From Streptomyces sp. PR69 (GTDB lineage Bacteria > Actinomycetota > Actinomycetes > Streptomycetales > Streptomycetaceae), in assembly GCF_026420845.1 (NCBI RefSeq), contig NZ_JAOWCB010000033.1:1-62397 (forward strand): 62,397 nucleotides of DNA, read 5' to 3'. How positions within the stretch are numbered: position 1 is the stretch's first letter; the number at the start of each line of letters is the position of its first letter. This document shows positions 47,329 through 55,260 of this stretch, in pieces. The notes beneath the pieces are model-generated. The model saw only the letters and a list, made by a program, of their open reading frames with translations, did not search any database and was not told where the DNA came from. The position numbers and the translations under genes were made by a program.

Positions 47329-47420
47329 GGCGCTCCCCCGGTGCGGGCACCGGTCAGCGGGAGCGTCAGTCCTCAGTGTGTGGTTCCGAGCGGACCCGGG
47401 GCTGCCGTGCCGGCAGCCCC
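47329..47420 (-). promoter_or_regulatory. Structured infC-rpmI interval
   Basis: Downstream of infC is GGGGCTGCC-GTGCC-GGCAGCCCC (47398-47420). Then comes a nested structure near 47330-47366 in which CGCTCCC/GGGAGCG enclose CCGGTGC-GG-GCACCGG. Together they form a candidate r-protein leader or processing site for rpmI-rplT. Confidence 0.45.
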
Positions 47421-47425
47421 TCAGG

Positions 47426-48052
47426 TCACGCCTCGGAGGATGTGTCGGCCGGAGCGCTCGCCGCCCGGTCTTCCTGCGAGCCCTGGCGCTCCGCCTTGCG
47501 TGCGGCCTGGGCCTCACGCGCCTCGGCCATGGCCTCGGTCTTCTTCTTGTGGGGGCCAAGAACCATGATCATGTTCCGCCCGTCCTGCTTCGGGTTCGAC
47601 TCGATGAAGCCGAGGTCCTCTACGTCTGCGGCGAGACGCTGCAGCAGACGGAAGCCAAGCTCGGGGCGGGACTGCTCACGACCACGGAACATGATCGTGA
47701 TCTTGACCTTGTCGCCCTGCTTGAGGAACCGGACGACGTGACCCTTCTTGGTGTCGTAGTCGTGCGGGTCGATCTTCGGCCGGAGCTTCATCTCCTTGAT
47801 GACCGTGTGCGCCTGGTTCTTGCGCGCCTCACGGGCCTTCATGGCCGACTCGTACTTGAACTTCCCGTAGTCCATGAGCTTGCACACGGGCGGACGGGCG
47901 TTCGCCGCGACCTCGACGAGATCGAGGTCGTACTCCTGCGCAAGCTCCAGGGCCTTGGCAAGCGGGACAATCCCGACCTGCTCGCCGCTGGGACCGACAA
48001 GTCGCACCTCGGGAACGCGAATCCGGTCGTTGATGCGGGGCTCGGCGCTGAT
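47426..48052 (-). CDS. infC: Translation initiation factor IF-3, probable AUC start
   Basis: A 208-residue IF-3. The N-domain begins ISAEPRINDRIRVPEVRLVG; the C-domain has KMKLRP-type KEMKLRPKIDPHDYDTKKGH and MFRGREQSRPELGF. A charged tail (KAERQGSQEDRAASAPAD) extends past the core. AGGAGG ends 4 bases before ATC 48050-48052. The only conventional start, GTG at 48074-48076, lies upstream of this SD and would bury it inside the gene. IF-3 discriminates against non-canonical starts, so a rare start is a known autoregulation device in infC of other bacteria. Confidence 0.93.
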   Translation of the reverse strand: MSAEPRINDRIRVPEVRLVGPSGEQVGIVPLAKALELAQEYDLDLVEVAANARPPVCKLMDYGKFKYESAMKAREARKNQAHTVIKEMKLRPKIDPHDYDTKKGHVVRFLKQGDKVKITIMFRGREQSRPELGFRLLQRLAADVEDLGFIESNPKQDGRNMIMVLGPHKKKTEAMAEAREAQAARKAERQGSQEDRAASAPADTSSEA

Positions 48053-48453
48053 GGATCCTCCTCGGTAGCACCACACGGCCGTCCGGCGGACAGCCGAGCA
48101 ACATCTGTTTCAGCAGGACCAACCACACCGGAGCACGAAAAATGCCCCGGACGGTACACAGGCGGCTGCTCCATCACTACCGGAGCACCGCCGCGGTGTG
48201 CCGCGGGGCGCGCATCGGACGGCTTCCATCGTCCGTACGGAACGATGGGCACCGCCTGACCGGTGACCCGCCGCCCCAGAGGACGGCAAGGTGGGAGAGC
48301 GGAGCCTCCACTTGTGGGCTGAATCTGTGTGAGCGTCTGCGTGAGCTCACACGGGATCCGGCCGGTCGTCACACAAGGTTAGCAGCTCCCGGGGGAAGCG
48401 GCTAACCGACGGGTGCGGCGGCGGCGCGGACGGCGGGGCATATCGTGTGCGTC
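48053..48453. other. infC leader region / divergent interval
   Basis: Gene-free, between infC (leftward) and the DUF1844 gene (rightward). On the minus strand CCGGGGCA...TGCTCCGG (48128-48150, one G-U pair) forms a hairpin about 80 bases before infC, perhaps part of a leader. A TATCGT box 7 bases before the DUF1844 ATG suggests leaderless expression of that gene. Confidence 0.45.
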
Positions 48454-48837
48454 ATGAGTGACGCGACCTCCCCCAATGACCCGGCGGCCTCCCCTGCGGC
48501 CGCCCCCGACTTCGACGCCATGACCCGCGACATCGCGGAGGTCCCGGCAGTCGAGGTGATCGTCACGGTCGCGGTGAATCTGATGAGCGCGGCCGCCGTG
48601 AAGCTCGGGCTCACCGAGGACGGCGCGGAGCACAAGGACCTGGACGAGGCCCGGAAGCTGGTGCACGCCCTGGCCGGGCTGCTGGACGCCAGCGCGACGG
48701 AGATCAGCTCCTTCCACGCGGCGCCGCTGCGCGACGGGCTGAAGTCGCTGCAGCTCGCCTTCCGCGAGGCGTCCCTGGTGCCGGACGAGCCGGGCCAGGG
48801 ACCGGGCGAGAAGTACACGGGCCCGGTCTTCGGCTGA
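48454..48837 (+). CDS. DUF1844 family protein
   Basis: A 127-residue protein with a disordered N-terminus and a helical DUF1844 core (about 22-105; IAEVPAVEVIVTVAVNLMSA, DEARKLVHALAGLLDA). Function unknown; DUF1844 genes are often next to infC in actinobacteria, as here, so a translation link is possible but unproven. ATG 48454 has no SD. Confidence 0.85.
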   Translation: MSDATSPNDPAASPAAAPDFDAMTRDIAEVPAVEVIVTVAVNLMSAAAVKLGLTEDGAEHKDLDEARKLVHALAGLLDASATEISSFHAAPLRDGLKSLQLAFREASLVPDEPGQGPGEKYTGPVFG

Positions 48838-48860
48838 CCCGCCCACTCGCTCTCAAGCAC

Positions 48861-48912
48861 TTCTCGACGCTTCTCGACGCTTCTCGACTGCTTTTCGACC
48901 GCTTTTCGACCG
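48861..48912. repeat. 10-11-bp T-rich tandem repeat
   Basis: TTCTCGACGC three times (third copy ends TG; 48861-48890), then CTTTTCGACCG twice (48891-48912). The period matches one DNA turn. It lies between convergent genes, directly before the sseB stop. Confidence 0.7.
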
Positions 48913-48913
48913 C

Positions 48914-49657
48914 TCAACCGCGCATGTCGCGTACGAACAGGGGCTCGCCCGGCACGGCGGCCTCGGCCGGCACCACCGCCAGGTCGAGGCCCCGCACCAG
49001 GCGGGCCCTCAGCACATCGTCGGCAGCGAGCGCCTCGGCCACGCGCCGGGCGGCCTCGGCCGGCGCGGCGTCCGGGGCGAAGGCCAGGGCCAGGGTCCCG
49101 TCGGCGCGGCCTCTGCCGAGGTGGGCGCGGACCACGGCGGGCTCGGCGGCCACGGCGGCGCGCACCGCTTCGGTGACCGCGGGGTCGTCGAGCGGATCGG
49201 CGCTGGTGCGGCCCTCGGCGAGCGCGAGCAGGGCGGGGCCGGTGAGCTGGTACGGGACGGGCCCCGCGAGGTCCAGGACCAGGGTGTCGGCCTTTTCGTG
49301 GGCTGCCGCCTGGAGCGCCTGGTGCAGCGGGACCGCGACCGGTCTGGCCTCGGGGTCCCAGCGGGCCAGCGAGGCGATGGAGGTGAAGGCGGGCAGAGCG
49401 CGCCGGTCGCCCGCCGTCAGCGTGGGCACGGCCATGTCGCTGGTCTTCTCACGGCGCAGTCCCGTCTGCTCGTCCTGTTCGACGTCTCCGAGGACCGCGA
49501 CGACCGGCACGAGCAGCCGGGCGTCCCTGAGGGCCTCCAGGACACGGGGTTCGGCAGCCCTGTCCTCGGCCCATGCGGCAAGGGCCGCCTCAAGCCTGGG
49601 GTCGGCGGTGCCGTCGTCGTCGGAGAAGCCGGGGTCGGGAATGTTCTTGAGCGCCAC
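48914..49657 (-). CDS. SseB-family protein
   Basis: A 247-residue protein with an SseB N-terminal-type domain (about 15-130; ALRDARLLVPVVAVLGDVEQ, PAFTSIASLARWDPEARPVA). A C-terminal Ala-rich region follows (about 160-245; GRGRADGTLALAFAPDAAP). Exact role unknown; SseB-like domains occur with secretion or effector functions and in many actinobacterial genomes. Nearby is a type VII-associated mycosin, but cooperation is conjecture. Confidence 0.8.
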   Translation of the reverse strand: MALKNIPDPGFSDDDGTADPRLEAALAAWAEDRAAEPRVLEALRDARLLVPVVAVLGDVEQDEQTGLRREKTSDMAVPTLTAGDRRALPAFTSIASLARWDPEARPVAVPLHQALQAAAHEKADTLVLDLAGPVPYQLTGPALLALAEGRTSADPLDDPAVTEAVRAAVAAEPAVVRAHLGRGRADGTLALAFAPDAAPAEAARRVAEALAADDVLRARLVRGLDLAVVPAEAAVPGEPLFVRDMRG

Positions 49658-49758
49658 CCGACGAGCCTAGCGTCCGGGTATGGCCCCGCCGCGTCGGGTG
49701 CAAGGCACGCCCGTCACGGTTGCGGCCGTCACAGATACGGAGGCCACAGCCGCGGCCG

Positions 49759-51147
49759 TCAGAGATACCGCGGGCGGCTCGTGCGCCACAGCACGACCGC
49801 GCCGGCCAGCGCCAGCGCGCCGAGGCCCGCGGCCGCGGGGGCGAGCCGGCCGGCGGTCTTCTCCGGTTCGGGTTCGGGGGTCGGGCCGGGTCCGAAGTAC
49901 TGGCGGTCGTACCCGGACACGGCCGCCACGGGGTCGGCGGGGCGCAGCCGGGCCCCCGCCTCGATCGCAGCGGCGGGGTCGACGAGCCCGTACCCCCTGG
50001 CGTCGTCGCGGCCGCCGTCGGGCGCGTCGCGGGCGGTGTCGACGAGGAGCCGTTTGATCTGAGCGGGGGTGAGATCCGGATGGGCGGAGCGAACCAGGGC
50101 TACGGCGCCGGAGACGAACGCGGCGGCCGCGCTGGTGCCCCAGCCCTCGTAATACTTGCGGTCGGGATCGATGATGACGATGTCATCGCCGGGCGCGCTC
50201 ACGGTGGCGTACCAGCGGCTGGTGGAGAAGGAGGCATGGGTGCCCGCGCGGTCCACGGCGGTCACCGCGATCACTCCGGGGTAGGCGGCCGGGTAGGAGA
50301 TGTGGTCGCCCTTCTCTCCGCCGTTGCCGGCGGAGGCGACGACGACAGCGCCCTTGGACAGGGCGTACTGGACTGCGGCGTCCTCACCCGCTTCGGGGTG
50401 GGCGGACTCGCTGTCGTCGCCGAGCGAGAGGTTGATGACGTCCGCGCCCTGGTCGGCGGCCCAGCGGATGCCCTGGGCGAGAGCGCTGCCGCGGGAGGTG
50501 CGGGCCTTCTCGCGGGCCTTGTCGCTGCCTTCGAGGATCACCCGGACGGGAAGGATCTTCGCTTCGGGAGCGATCCCGATCACTCCGGATCCGCCGTCCT
50601 GACCGTGTCCATGGGCGGCGATGATGCCGGCCATGGCGGTCCCGTGGCGGGCCCAGGCACGGTCGCCCCGCACGGCGCCGAAACCGATGAAGTCCCTGCC
50701 GGGCAGGACGGAGCCTTCGAGGTCGGGGTGGCGGTCGTCGACTCCGGTGTCGAGGACGGCGACGGTGACGCCTTCGCCCTTGGTGGTCCGCCAGGCCTCT
50801 TCGGTGTGCAGGGCGTCGAGGCCCCACTGCTGGTCGCGGATGCCGTCGGCGTGGGCGGGCACGGCGGGGAGCAGGGCGAGGACGGCCGCGGCGAGTACGG
50901 CGGCGAGCCGGCGGCCGCGAGGTGCGGGGGCCTGGTGCGCGGGCTGCGTGCGACCGTGGACGGGGAGACCGTGGACGGGGAGACCGTGGACGGGGAGACC
51001 GTGGACGGGGAGACCGTGGACGGGGAGACCGTGGACGGGGAGACCGTGGACGGGGAGACCGTGGACGGGGAGACCGTGGACGGGGTGTGCGGACGGCCGG
51101 CATGCGGACCGCCGGTGGGCGCGGGGCCGCCGGATGCGGTCGGTCAT
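49759..51147 (-). CDS. mycP: Mycosin-like type VII secretion-associated subtilisin protease
   Basis: A 462-residue S8 protease. The N-terminus (1-70) holds eight copies of a VHGLP pentapeptide, then a signal helix (LAAVLAAAVLALLPAVPAHA). The catalytic domain (about 95-400) has Asp in VAVLDTGVDDRHPDL, His in RHGTAMAGIIAAHG, the oxyanion region ASAGNGGEKGD, and Ser in GWGTSAAAAFVSGAVALV. A TM anchor lies at the C-terminus (AAAGLGALALAGAVVLWRTS). The ATG overlaps the upstream gene's TGA (ATGA) and GGAGG precedes it, so the repeat region is translated. Membrane-anchored, facing outward. Confidence 0.9.
   Translation of the reverse strand: MTDRIRRPRAHRRSACRPSAHPVHGLPVHGLPVHGLPVHGLPVHGLPVHGLPVHGLPVHGLPVHGRTQPAHQAPAPRGRRLAAVLAAAVLALLPAVPAHADGIRDQQWGLDALHTEEAWRTTKGEGVTVAVLDTGVDDRHPDLEGSVLPGRDFIGFGAVRGDRAWARHGTAMAGIIAAHGHGQDGGSGVIGIAPEAKILPVRVILEGSDKAREKARTSRGSALAQGIRWAADQGADVINLSLGDDSESAHPEAGEDAAVQYALSKGAVVVASAGNGGEKGDHISYPAAYPGVIAVTAVDRAGTHASFSTSRWYATVSAPGDDIVIIDPDRKYYEGWGTSAAAAFVSGAVALVRSAHPDLTPAQIKRLLVDTARDAPDGGRDDARGYGLVDPAAAIEAGARLRPADPVAAVSGYDRQYFGPGPTPEPEPEKTAGRLAPAAAGLGALALAGAVVLWRTSRPRYL
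50956..51087. repeat. 15-bp minisatellite, eight perfect units plus a partial one
   Basis: GTGGACGGGGAGACC repeated eight times without change (50956-51075), then GTGGACGGGGTG. It encodes GLPVH repeats in the mycosin precursor, before its signal helix. Perfect identity suggests recent expansion or active slippage. Confidence 0.95.
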
Positions 51148-52505
51148 GTGCGGTCCTCCGCGGACGGGCGGACGGTGGTGCGCAGGGCTCGCTCGACGGC
51201 CGCCGCGACGCCCTCGGCCTCATGGCCGAGGCCGGACTGCGCGGGGGCGGAGGTCGCGCCCTCGGCGGTGGCCTCGGCCGCGGGCTCCGGCTTGTCCACG
51301 GGACGGCCGTCGGCGAAGCCGGAGACGGCGTAGACGACGACGGGCGCGTCGGTGAGGACGTTCACCGTCCAGCTCGCCCGCTGCGGATCGCCGAATCCGG
51401 CGGCGACGGTGCCCGTGGCGGACAGGGCGCGCGGCATCAGATCGGTGCGCTCGCCGAGCCCCTCGCGAGCGAAGCGGGCCTTCAGCTCGCGCATCGCCTG
51501 CTCGTCGGCCTCTGTGAAGACCAGACCGACGGTAATGACGCCGCTTGCGGTGGTGTCGGTGTAGGTGGCCCGCACCAGGCGGCTGCAGCCCACCGTCTGA
51601 AGCGTCTGGTCGAGCAGCGGGTCGAGCGCCTCGGCGCAGCCGCTGTCGGGGGCGACGGCGATCCGTCTCCACGCGCGGTCGGCGCCGCCGGGGCCTGCGC
51701 GGTCGCCGTCGAGGGCGCGCGGGAAGAGCGTGTCCACGGGGACGCTGTGCCACAGATCGCGGGCCTGGGCGTAGCCGCTGCGGGCCGCCGGGTCGGCGTT
51801 CGCGTCACCGATGAGCCAGGCTCCCGCGGCCGCGCCGCCGAGGAGCCCGACCCCCAGGACGGCGCAGACGACGGCTGCGGCGGTTCTGCCACGGCGGCGC
51901 GGGCGGATGGGGCGCAGCCGCGTGGTCATCTCGGCGGGGTGCTCGGGCGGCGCCCACAGGTGATACCTCGGCCCTTCGCAGGTGACGCCCGGCGTCGCGC
52001 CGGGCGGCGGCGAGAGGTCGACGGCGCCGACGGGCCTGCGCCGGGGCGGCGCGGGAGGTGTGACGGGCGCGGAGGCGTCGCTCTGCGGGGGCACACCCGG
52101 CGGCTGTGCGGAGCGCGCGCCGCCGAGCGGGCGGAGCCGGGTGGTGACGTCGGTGTCCGGGGTGTCCCCCTCCCCGGCACGGGATTCGGGGAGGACGTCG
52201 CCGGGGTGCTTCGAAGGCCCAGGGCTCGGCGGACCCGCGGCGGGAGCGGCGGACGGCCCGGGCCGCTGTCCGGCCGCCGTTGCGCCGGGCGTGTGGGCGT
52301 CGCCGGGGTGCTGGTCCCGCTGAGCAGGGAGGGCCTCGCCGGGCGCGGACTGGCGCGATGGACTCGACGCACGTGACGGACGCGAGGAACGTATGGAACC
52401 GCGGGGGTCGTCGGCTTCCGGGAACGGAGCGCGCGGGTCCGGTGAGATGAGGGAGTCGATCCGGGAGGTGGGGCGGCCAGGAGGGCGGTGTGGTTCCGTG
52501 CTCAT
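51144..52505 (-). CDS. Single-TM membrane protein with long Pro/Ser-rich cytosolic tail, partner of mycosin
   Basis: A 453-residue protein: a disordered N-terminal region of about 225 residues (Pro, Ser, Arg, Gly), one TM helix (AAAVVCAVLGVGLLGGAAAG), then an extracytoplasmic domain (about 255-420) with two Cys (DSGCAEAL, TVGCSRLVRAT) that may form a disulphide. No family recognised. It directly precedes the mycosin gene with an ATGA overlap, so the two proteins are probably made together and may interact at the membrane. Start ATG 52503-52505. Confidence 0.75.
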   Translation of the reverse strand: MSTEPHRPPGRPTSRIDSLISPDPRAPFPEADDPRGSIRSSRPSRASSPSRQSAPGEALPAQRDQHPGDAHTPGATAAGQRPGPSAAPAAGPPSPGPSKHPGDVLPESRAGEGDTPDTDVTTRLRPLGGARSAQPPGVPPQSDASAPVTPPAPPRRRPVGAVDLSPPPGATPGVTCEGPRYHLWAPPEHPAEMTTRLRPIRPRRRGRTAAAVVCAVLGVGLLGGAAAGAWLIGDANADPAARSGYAQARDLWHSVPVDTLFPRALDGDRAGPGGADRAWRRIAVAPDSGCAEALDPLLDQTLQTVGCSRLVRATYTDTTASGVITVGLVFTEADEQAMRELKARFAREGLGERTDLMPRALSATGTVAAGFGDPQRASWTVNVLTDAPVVVYAVSGFADGRPVDKPEPAAEATAEGATSAPAQSGLGHEAEGVAAAVERALRTTVRPSAEDRT

Positions 52506-52686
52506 CCCGCCCCCATCGTTCACATACCTGCACCGGCGGATCGCCTTCCAGGGCAACCCGGTTCGTCACCGTGTGTGGTCACTCTACGGGCTGCTCCATA
52601 CGGGGAGGCAATGAGACCGGAACTCCGGGGCATCTGCGCAGAACATCCCCCTACCCTCGGGTAAACCTCTCTGGCAAGCTCAGGCC

Positions 52687-53889
52687 ATGACTCCGCGTGC
52701 CGCTGACCGGGCCCGGTACGACCAGGCCACCGCGCATCTCGAAGCCCCGCTCGCGATCGTCGATCTCGAAGCGTTCGACGCCAACGCAGAGGACCTCGTA
52801 CGCCGCGCGGGGGGCAAACCGGTCCGGGTGGCCAGCAAGTCGGTGCGCTGCCGGGCGCTTCTGGAGCGGGCGCTGGCGCACGACGGCTTCGCCGGGATCA
52901 TGTCGTTCACTCTCGAAGAGTCGCTGTGGCTGGCGCGCGCGGGCTTCGATGACGTCCTGCTGGCGTATCCGTCGGCGGACCGGGCCGGGTTCGCGGAACT
53001 GGCCGCCGACCCCAAACTGGCCGCCGCGGTGACCGTGATGGTCGACGACCCCGCGCAGCTGGATCTGATCGACCGCTCGCGCGGCCGCGGGCGCGAGGAG
53101 ATCCGGCTCTGTCTGGAACTCGACACGGCGCTGTGGCTGCTGGGCGGCCGGGTACGGATCGGGGCACGCCGTTCCCCGCTGCGCGAGCCCGCGCAACTCG
53201 CGGAGCTCGCACGGTCGATCGCCCGCCGCCCGGGCTTCCGGCTAGTGGGGCTGATGGCATACGAGGGGCATGTGGCGGGCGTGGGCGACAGCGTCGCGGG
53301 GCGGCCGCTGCGGTCCCGGGCGGTGCGGCTGATGCAGCGTGCGGCCCGCCGGGAGCTCGCCGCGCGCCGCGCGGCCGTGGTGCAGGCGGTACGGGCCGTG
53401 ACGCCGGGGCTGGAGTTCGTCAATGGCGGCGGCACGGGCAGCGTGCAGCACACCGCGGCGGAGAACGTGGTGACGGAGGTCGCCGCGGGTTCCGGCCTCT
53501 ATATGCCGCGGCTGTTCGACAACTACACCTCGTTCACGGGCCGTCCGGCCGCGCTGTTCGCCCAGCCGGTGGTACGCCGCCCCGGCGTCGGCGCGGTGAC
53601 GGTCCTCGGCGGCGGCTACCCCGCCTCCGGCGCACCGGGCGCGGACCGGCTGCCGGTCCCGTATCTCCCCGAAGGCCTGCGCTACGACCCTCAGGAGGGC
53701 GCGGGCGAGGTCCAGACACCGCTGCTGGGCGCCCCGGCCGACGATCTTCTGATCGGGGACAGGGTGTGGTTCCGGCATGCGAAGGCGGGGGAGCTGTGTG
53801 AGCGGTTCGATGCGGTGCATTTGGTGGAGGGGGAGCGGGTGGTGGGGGCGGCGCCGACGTACCGGGGGGAGGGCCGGACGTTTTTGTAG
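52687..53889 (+). CDS. PLP-dependent amino-acid deaminase/aldolase (alanine-racemase fold, D-threonine aldolase-like)
   Basis: A 400-residue fold-type III PLP enzyme. The Schiff-base lysine is in VRVASKSVRCRALLERAL (about residue 51). VGLMAYEGHVAGVGD, EFVNGGGTGSVQ and the C-terminal metal-binding pattern WFRHAKAGELCERF match the DSD1/D-threonine-aldolase group. Likely substrates are D-hydroxy-amino acids, though the specific one is unknown. The gene begins about 180 bp from the divergent membrane-protein gene. Confidence 0.85.
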   Translation: MTPRAADRARYDQATAHLEAPLAIVDLEAFDANAEDLVRRAGGKPVRVASKSVRCRALLERALAHDGFAGIMSFTLEESLWLARAGFDDVLLAYPSADRAGFAELAADPKLAAAVTVMVDDPAQLDLIDRSRGRGREEIRLCLELDTALWLLGGRVRIGARRSPLREPAQLAELARSIARRPGFRLVGLMAYEGHVAGVGDSVAGRPLRSRAVRLMQRAARRELAARRAAVVQAVRAVTPGLEFVNGGGTGSVQHTAAENVVTEVAAGSGLYMPRLFDNYTSFTGRPAALFAQPVVRRPGVGAVTVLGGGYPASGAPGADRLPVPYLPEGLRYDPQEGAGEVQTPLLGAPADDLLIGDRVWFRHAKAGELCERFDAVHLVEGERVVGAAPTYRGEGRTFL

Positions 53890-53894
53890 CCCTG

Positions 53895-54273
53895 CGGGGC
53901 GGTTTCCCCTACCCCTCCCCCTACGCCCTGGGGCGTAGGGGGACCCCCCCTTCCCGTAACTGGGGGCTTCGCCCCCAGACCCCCGTACGGCCTTCGGCCG
54001 TGTCCTCAATCGCCGGACGGGCTTAATTTGGCTGCGCCAAATCCCAGCCCCGCCTGGGGGCACCCCCGGACGGAGTCTGGGGGAGATTGAGGCGCGGGGG
54101 CCGGAAATTCAGCCTCGCCGGCGATTGAGGCGCAAGGGGCTGCACATTTCAGCCCCGTGGGGGCACCTCCCAGCGGTAGCTGGGGGAGTTTGAGGCGCGG
54201 GGGTCCGGGGGCGGAGCCCCCGGGAAACGGGGGGCTGGGGCTTCAGCCCCAGGTGCTGAGCAGCCCCCACCGG
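53895..54273. repeat. Family R composite repeat between convergent genes
   Basis: Holds CTGGGGGC-TTC-GCCCCCAG (about 53961), ATTTGGCTGCGCCAAAT (perfect 7-bp arms, about 54034), GCACCCCCGGACGGAGTCTG (about 54060), several ATTGAGGCGC/GTTTGAGGCGC-type segments with CAGCC(T/C)CGCCGGCG, and GGGGGCGGAGCCCCCG (about 54206). It separates the aldolase gene from the convergent DUF2510 gene. Nearly the reverse complement of the copy at 62.1 kb. Confidence 0.8.
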
Positions 54274-55251
54274 CTACCCCGTCCGCGGATCCCGCGTGAT
54301 CCCGCCCCCCACACCCCCGCTCTCCCCCGCCCCGTCCCCCAGCTGCCTGACGCTGGAGACGATCGTGTCCATGGCCGCGAGCGGCGGACCGTCCGGCCCC
54401 GCGTCGAAGGCGAGGCGGACGACGATCATGGCTTCGGTGCCGATGGCGGAGGGGAAGGCGACGGACTGGACATAGCCGCCGCGGCCCTCCTTGGTGTGGA
54501 CGCGCCACCGGACCAGATGGCCCGCGCGGCCGGCCACCGCGATGGACTGGGCCTTGACCTCGGTGTGCGAGGTGATGCCCCCGTAGGGCTGGCTGCCGAG
54601 GATCTCCTCCCCGTACGCCTTGTCCGCGGCCTGCGGGATGTCCTTTCTGGCCGCCTCCTCGGGCGACTTGGCGCCGGCGTCGGCGGTGATGGAGGTGACA
54701 CGTCCGTGGCGGCAGAGGGAGGAAGTGCCGCCGGGGCAGTCGTAGCTCTCGTCCGTGACCATCGTCGCGCCGATGTCCGAGGATCTGCTGGACTTCTCCC
54801 AGCCGTCGGGGATGGGTATGGCGATGCCGTTGAGCTGGTCTTCGAGGACGGCCGCGTCCTCAGGGTCGGCAGCGGTCTCCGAGGGCTCGGGAGCCTTCGT
54901 GGGAGTCACGGCGGCGGCCTCGGAGGCGCTCGGCGTGGCCTGCGACGCATCGCCGGGGAGGGGTTCGCGGCCGCCGCGGAGCATCACGGCGGCGACGGCG
55001 ACGACGGCCGCCGTGAACACGACGCCCGCCGCGGTGAAGGCGACGAGCCGCCCGCGCCGCCGCTCCGGCCGGCCGCCGCCCGGCGGTGGCGGCGAGAGGT
55101 GCATCGGCACGGTGGACAGCGCGGCGGCGGCCTGTGCCGGCGCAGCCTGGGCCGCGCGGGTGTGCGCGGCCCAGGCGACGCCGTCCCACCAGCGTTCGAC
55201 GCCGGGCGTGTTCGGGTCCGGGTACCAGCCGGGCGGGGTGGTCATGCTCAT
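54274..55251 (-). CDS. DUF2510 single-TM membrane protein, coupled to the amine-use operon
   Basis: A 325-residue protein. An N-terminal DUF2510 domain (about 3-32; GWYPDPNTPGVERWWDGVAW), a Pro/Ala linker, one TM helix (LVAFTAAGVVFTAAVVAVAA, about 78-97), and an extracytoplasmic domain (about 140-310) with a CPGGTSSLC Cys pair. Function unknown. Its AAGGTG SD overlaps the stop of the SDR gene, with only 9 bp between them, so it is probably the last gene of the glnA-like operon. Confidence 0.75.
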   Translation of the reverse strand: MSMTTPPGWYPDPNTPGVERWWDGVAWAAHTRAAQAAPAQAAAALSTVPMHLSPPPPGGGRPERRRGRLVAFTAAGVVFTAAVVAVAAVMLRGGREPLPGDASQATPSASEAAAVTPTKAPEPSETAADPEDAAVLEDQLNGIAIPIPDGWEKSSRSSDIGATMVTDESYDCPGGTSSLCRHGRVTSITADAGAKSPEEAARKDIPQAADKAYGEEILGSQPYGGITSHTEVKAQSIAVAGRAGHLVRWRVHTKEGRGGYVQSVAFPSAIGTEAMIVVRLAFDAGPDGPPLAAMDTIVSSVRQLGDGAGESGGVGGGITRDPRTG

Positions 55252-55260
55252 GCGCACACC

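Noticed and set aside
50956..51087. CRISPR-like array
   Set aside because: Units of 15 bp are adjacent with no spacers, in frame in a protease gene; it is a minisatellite.
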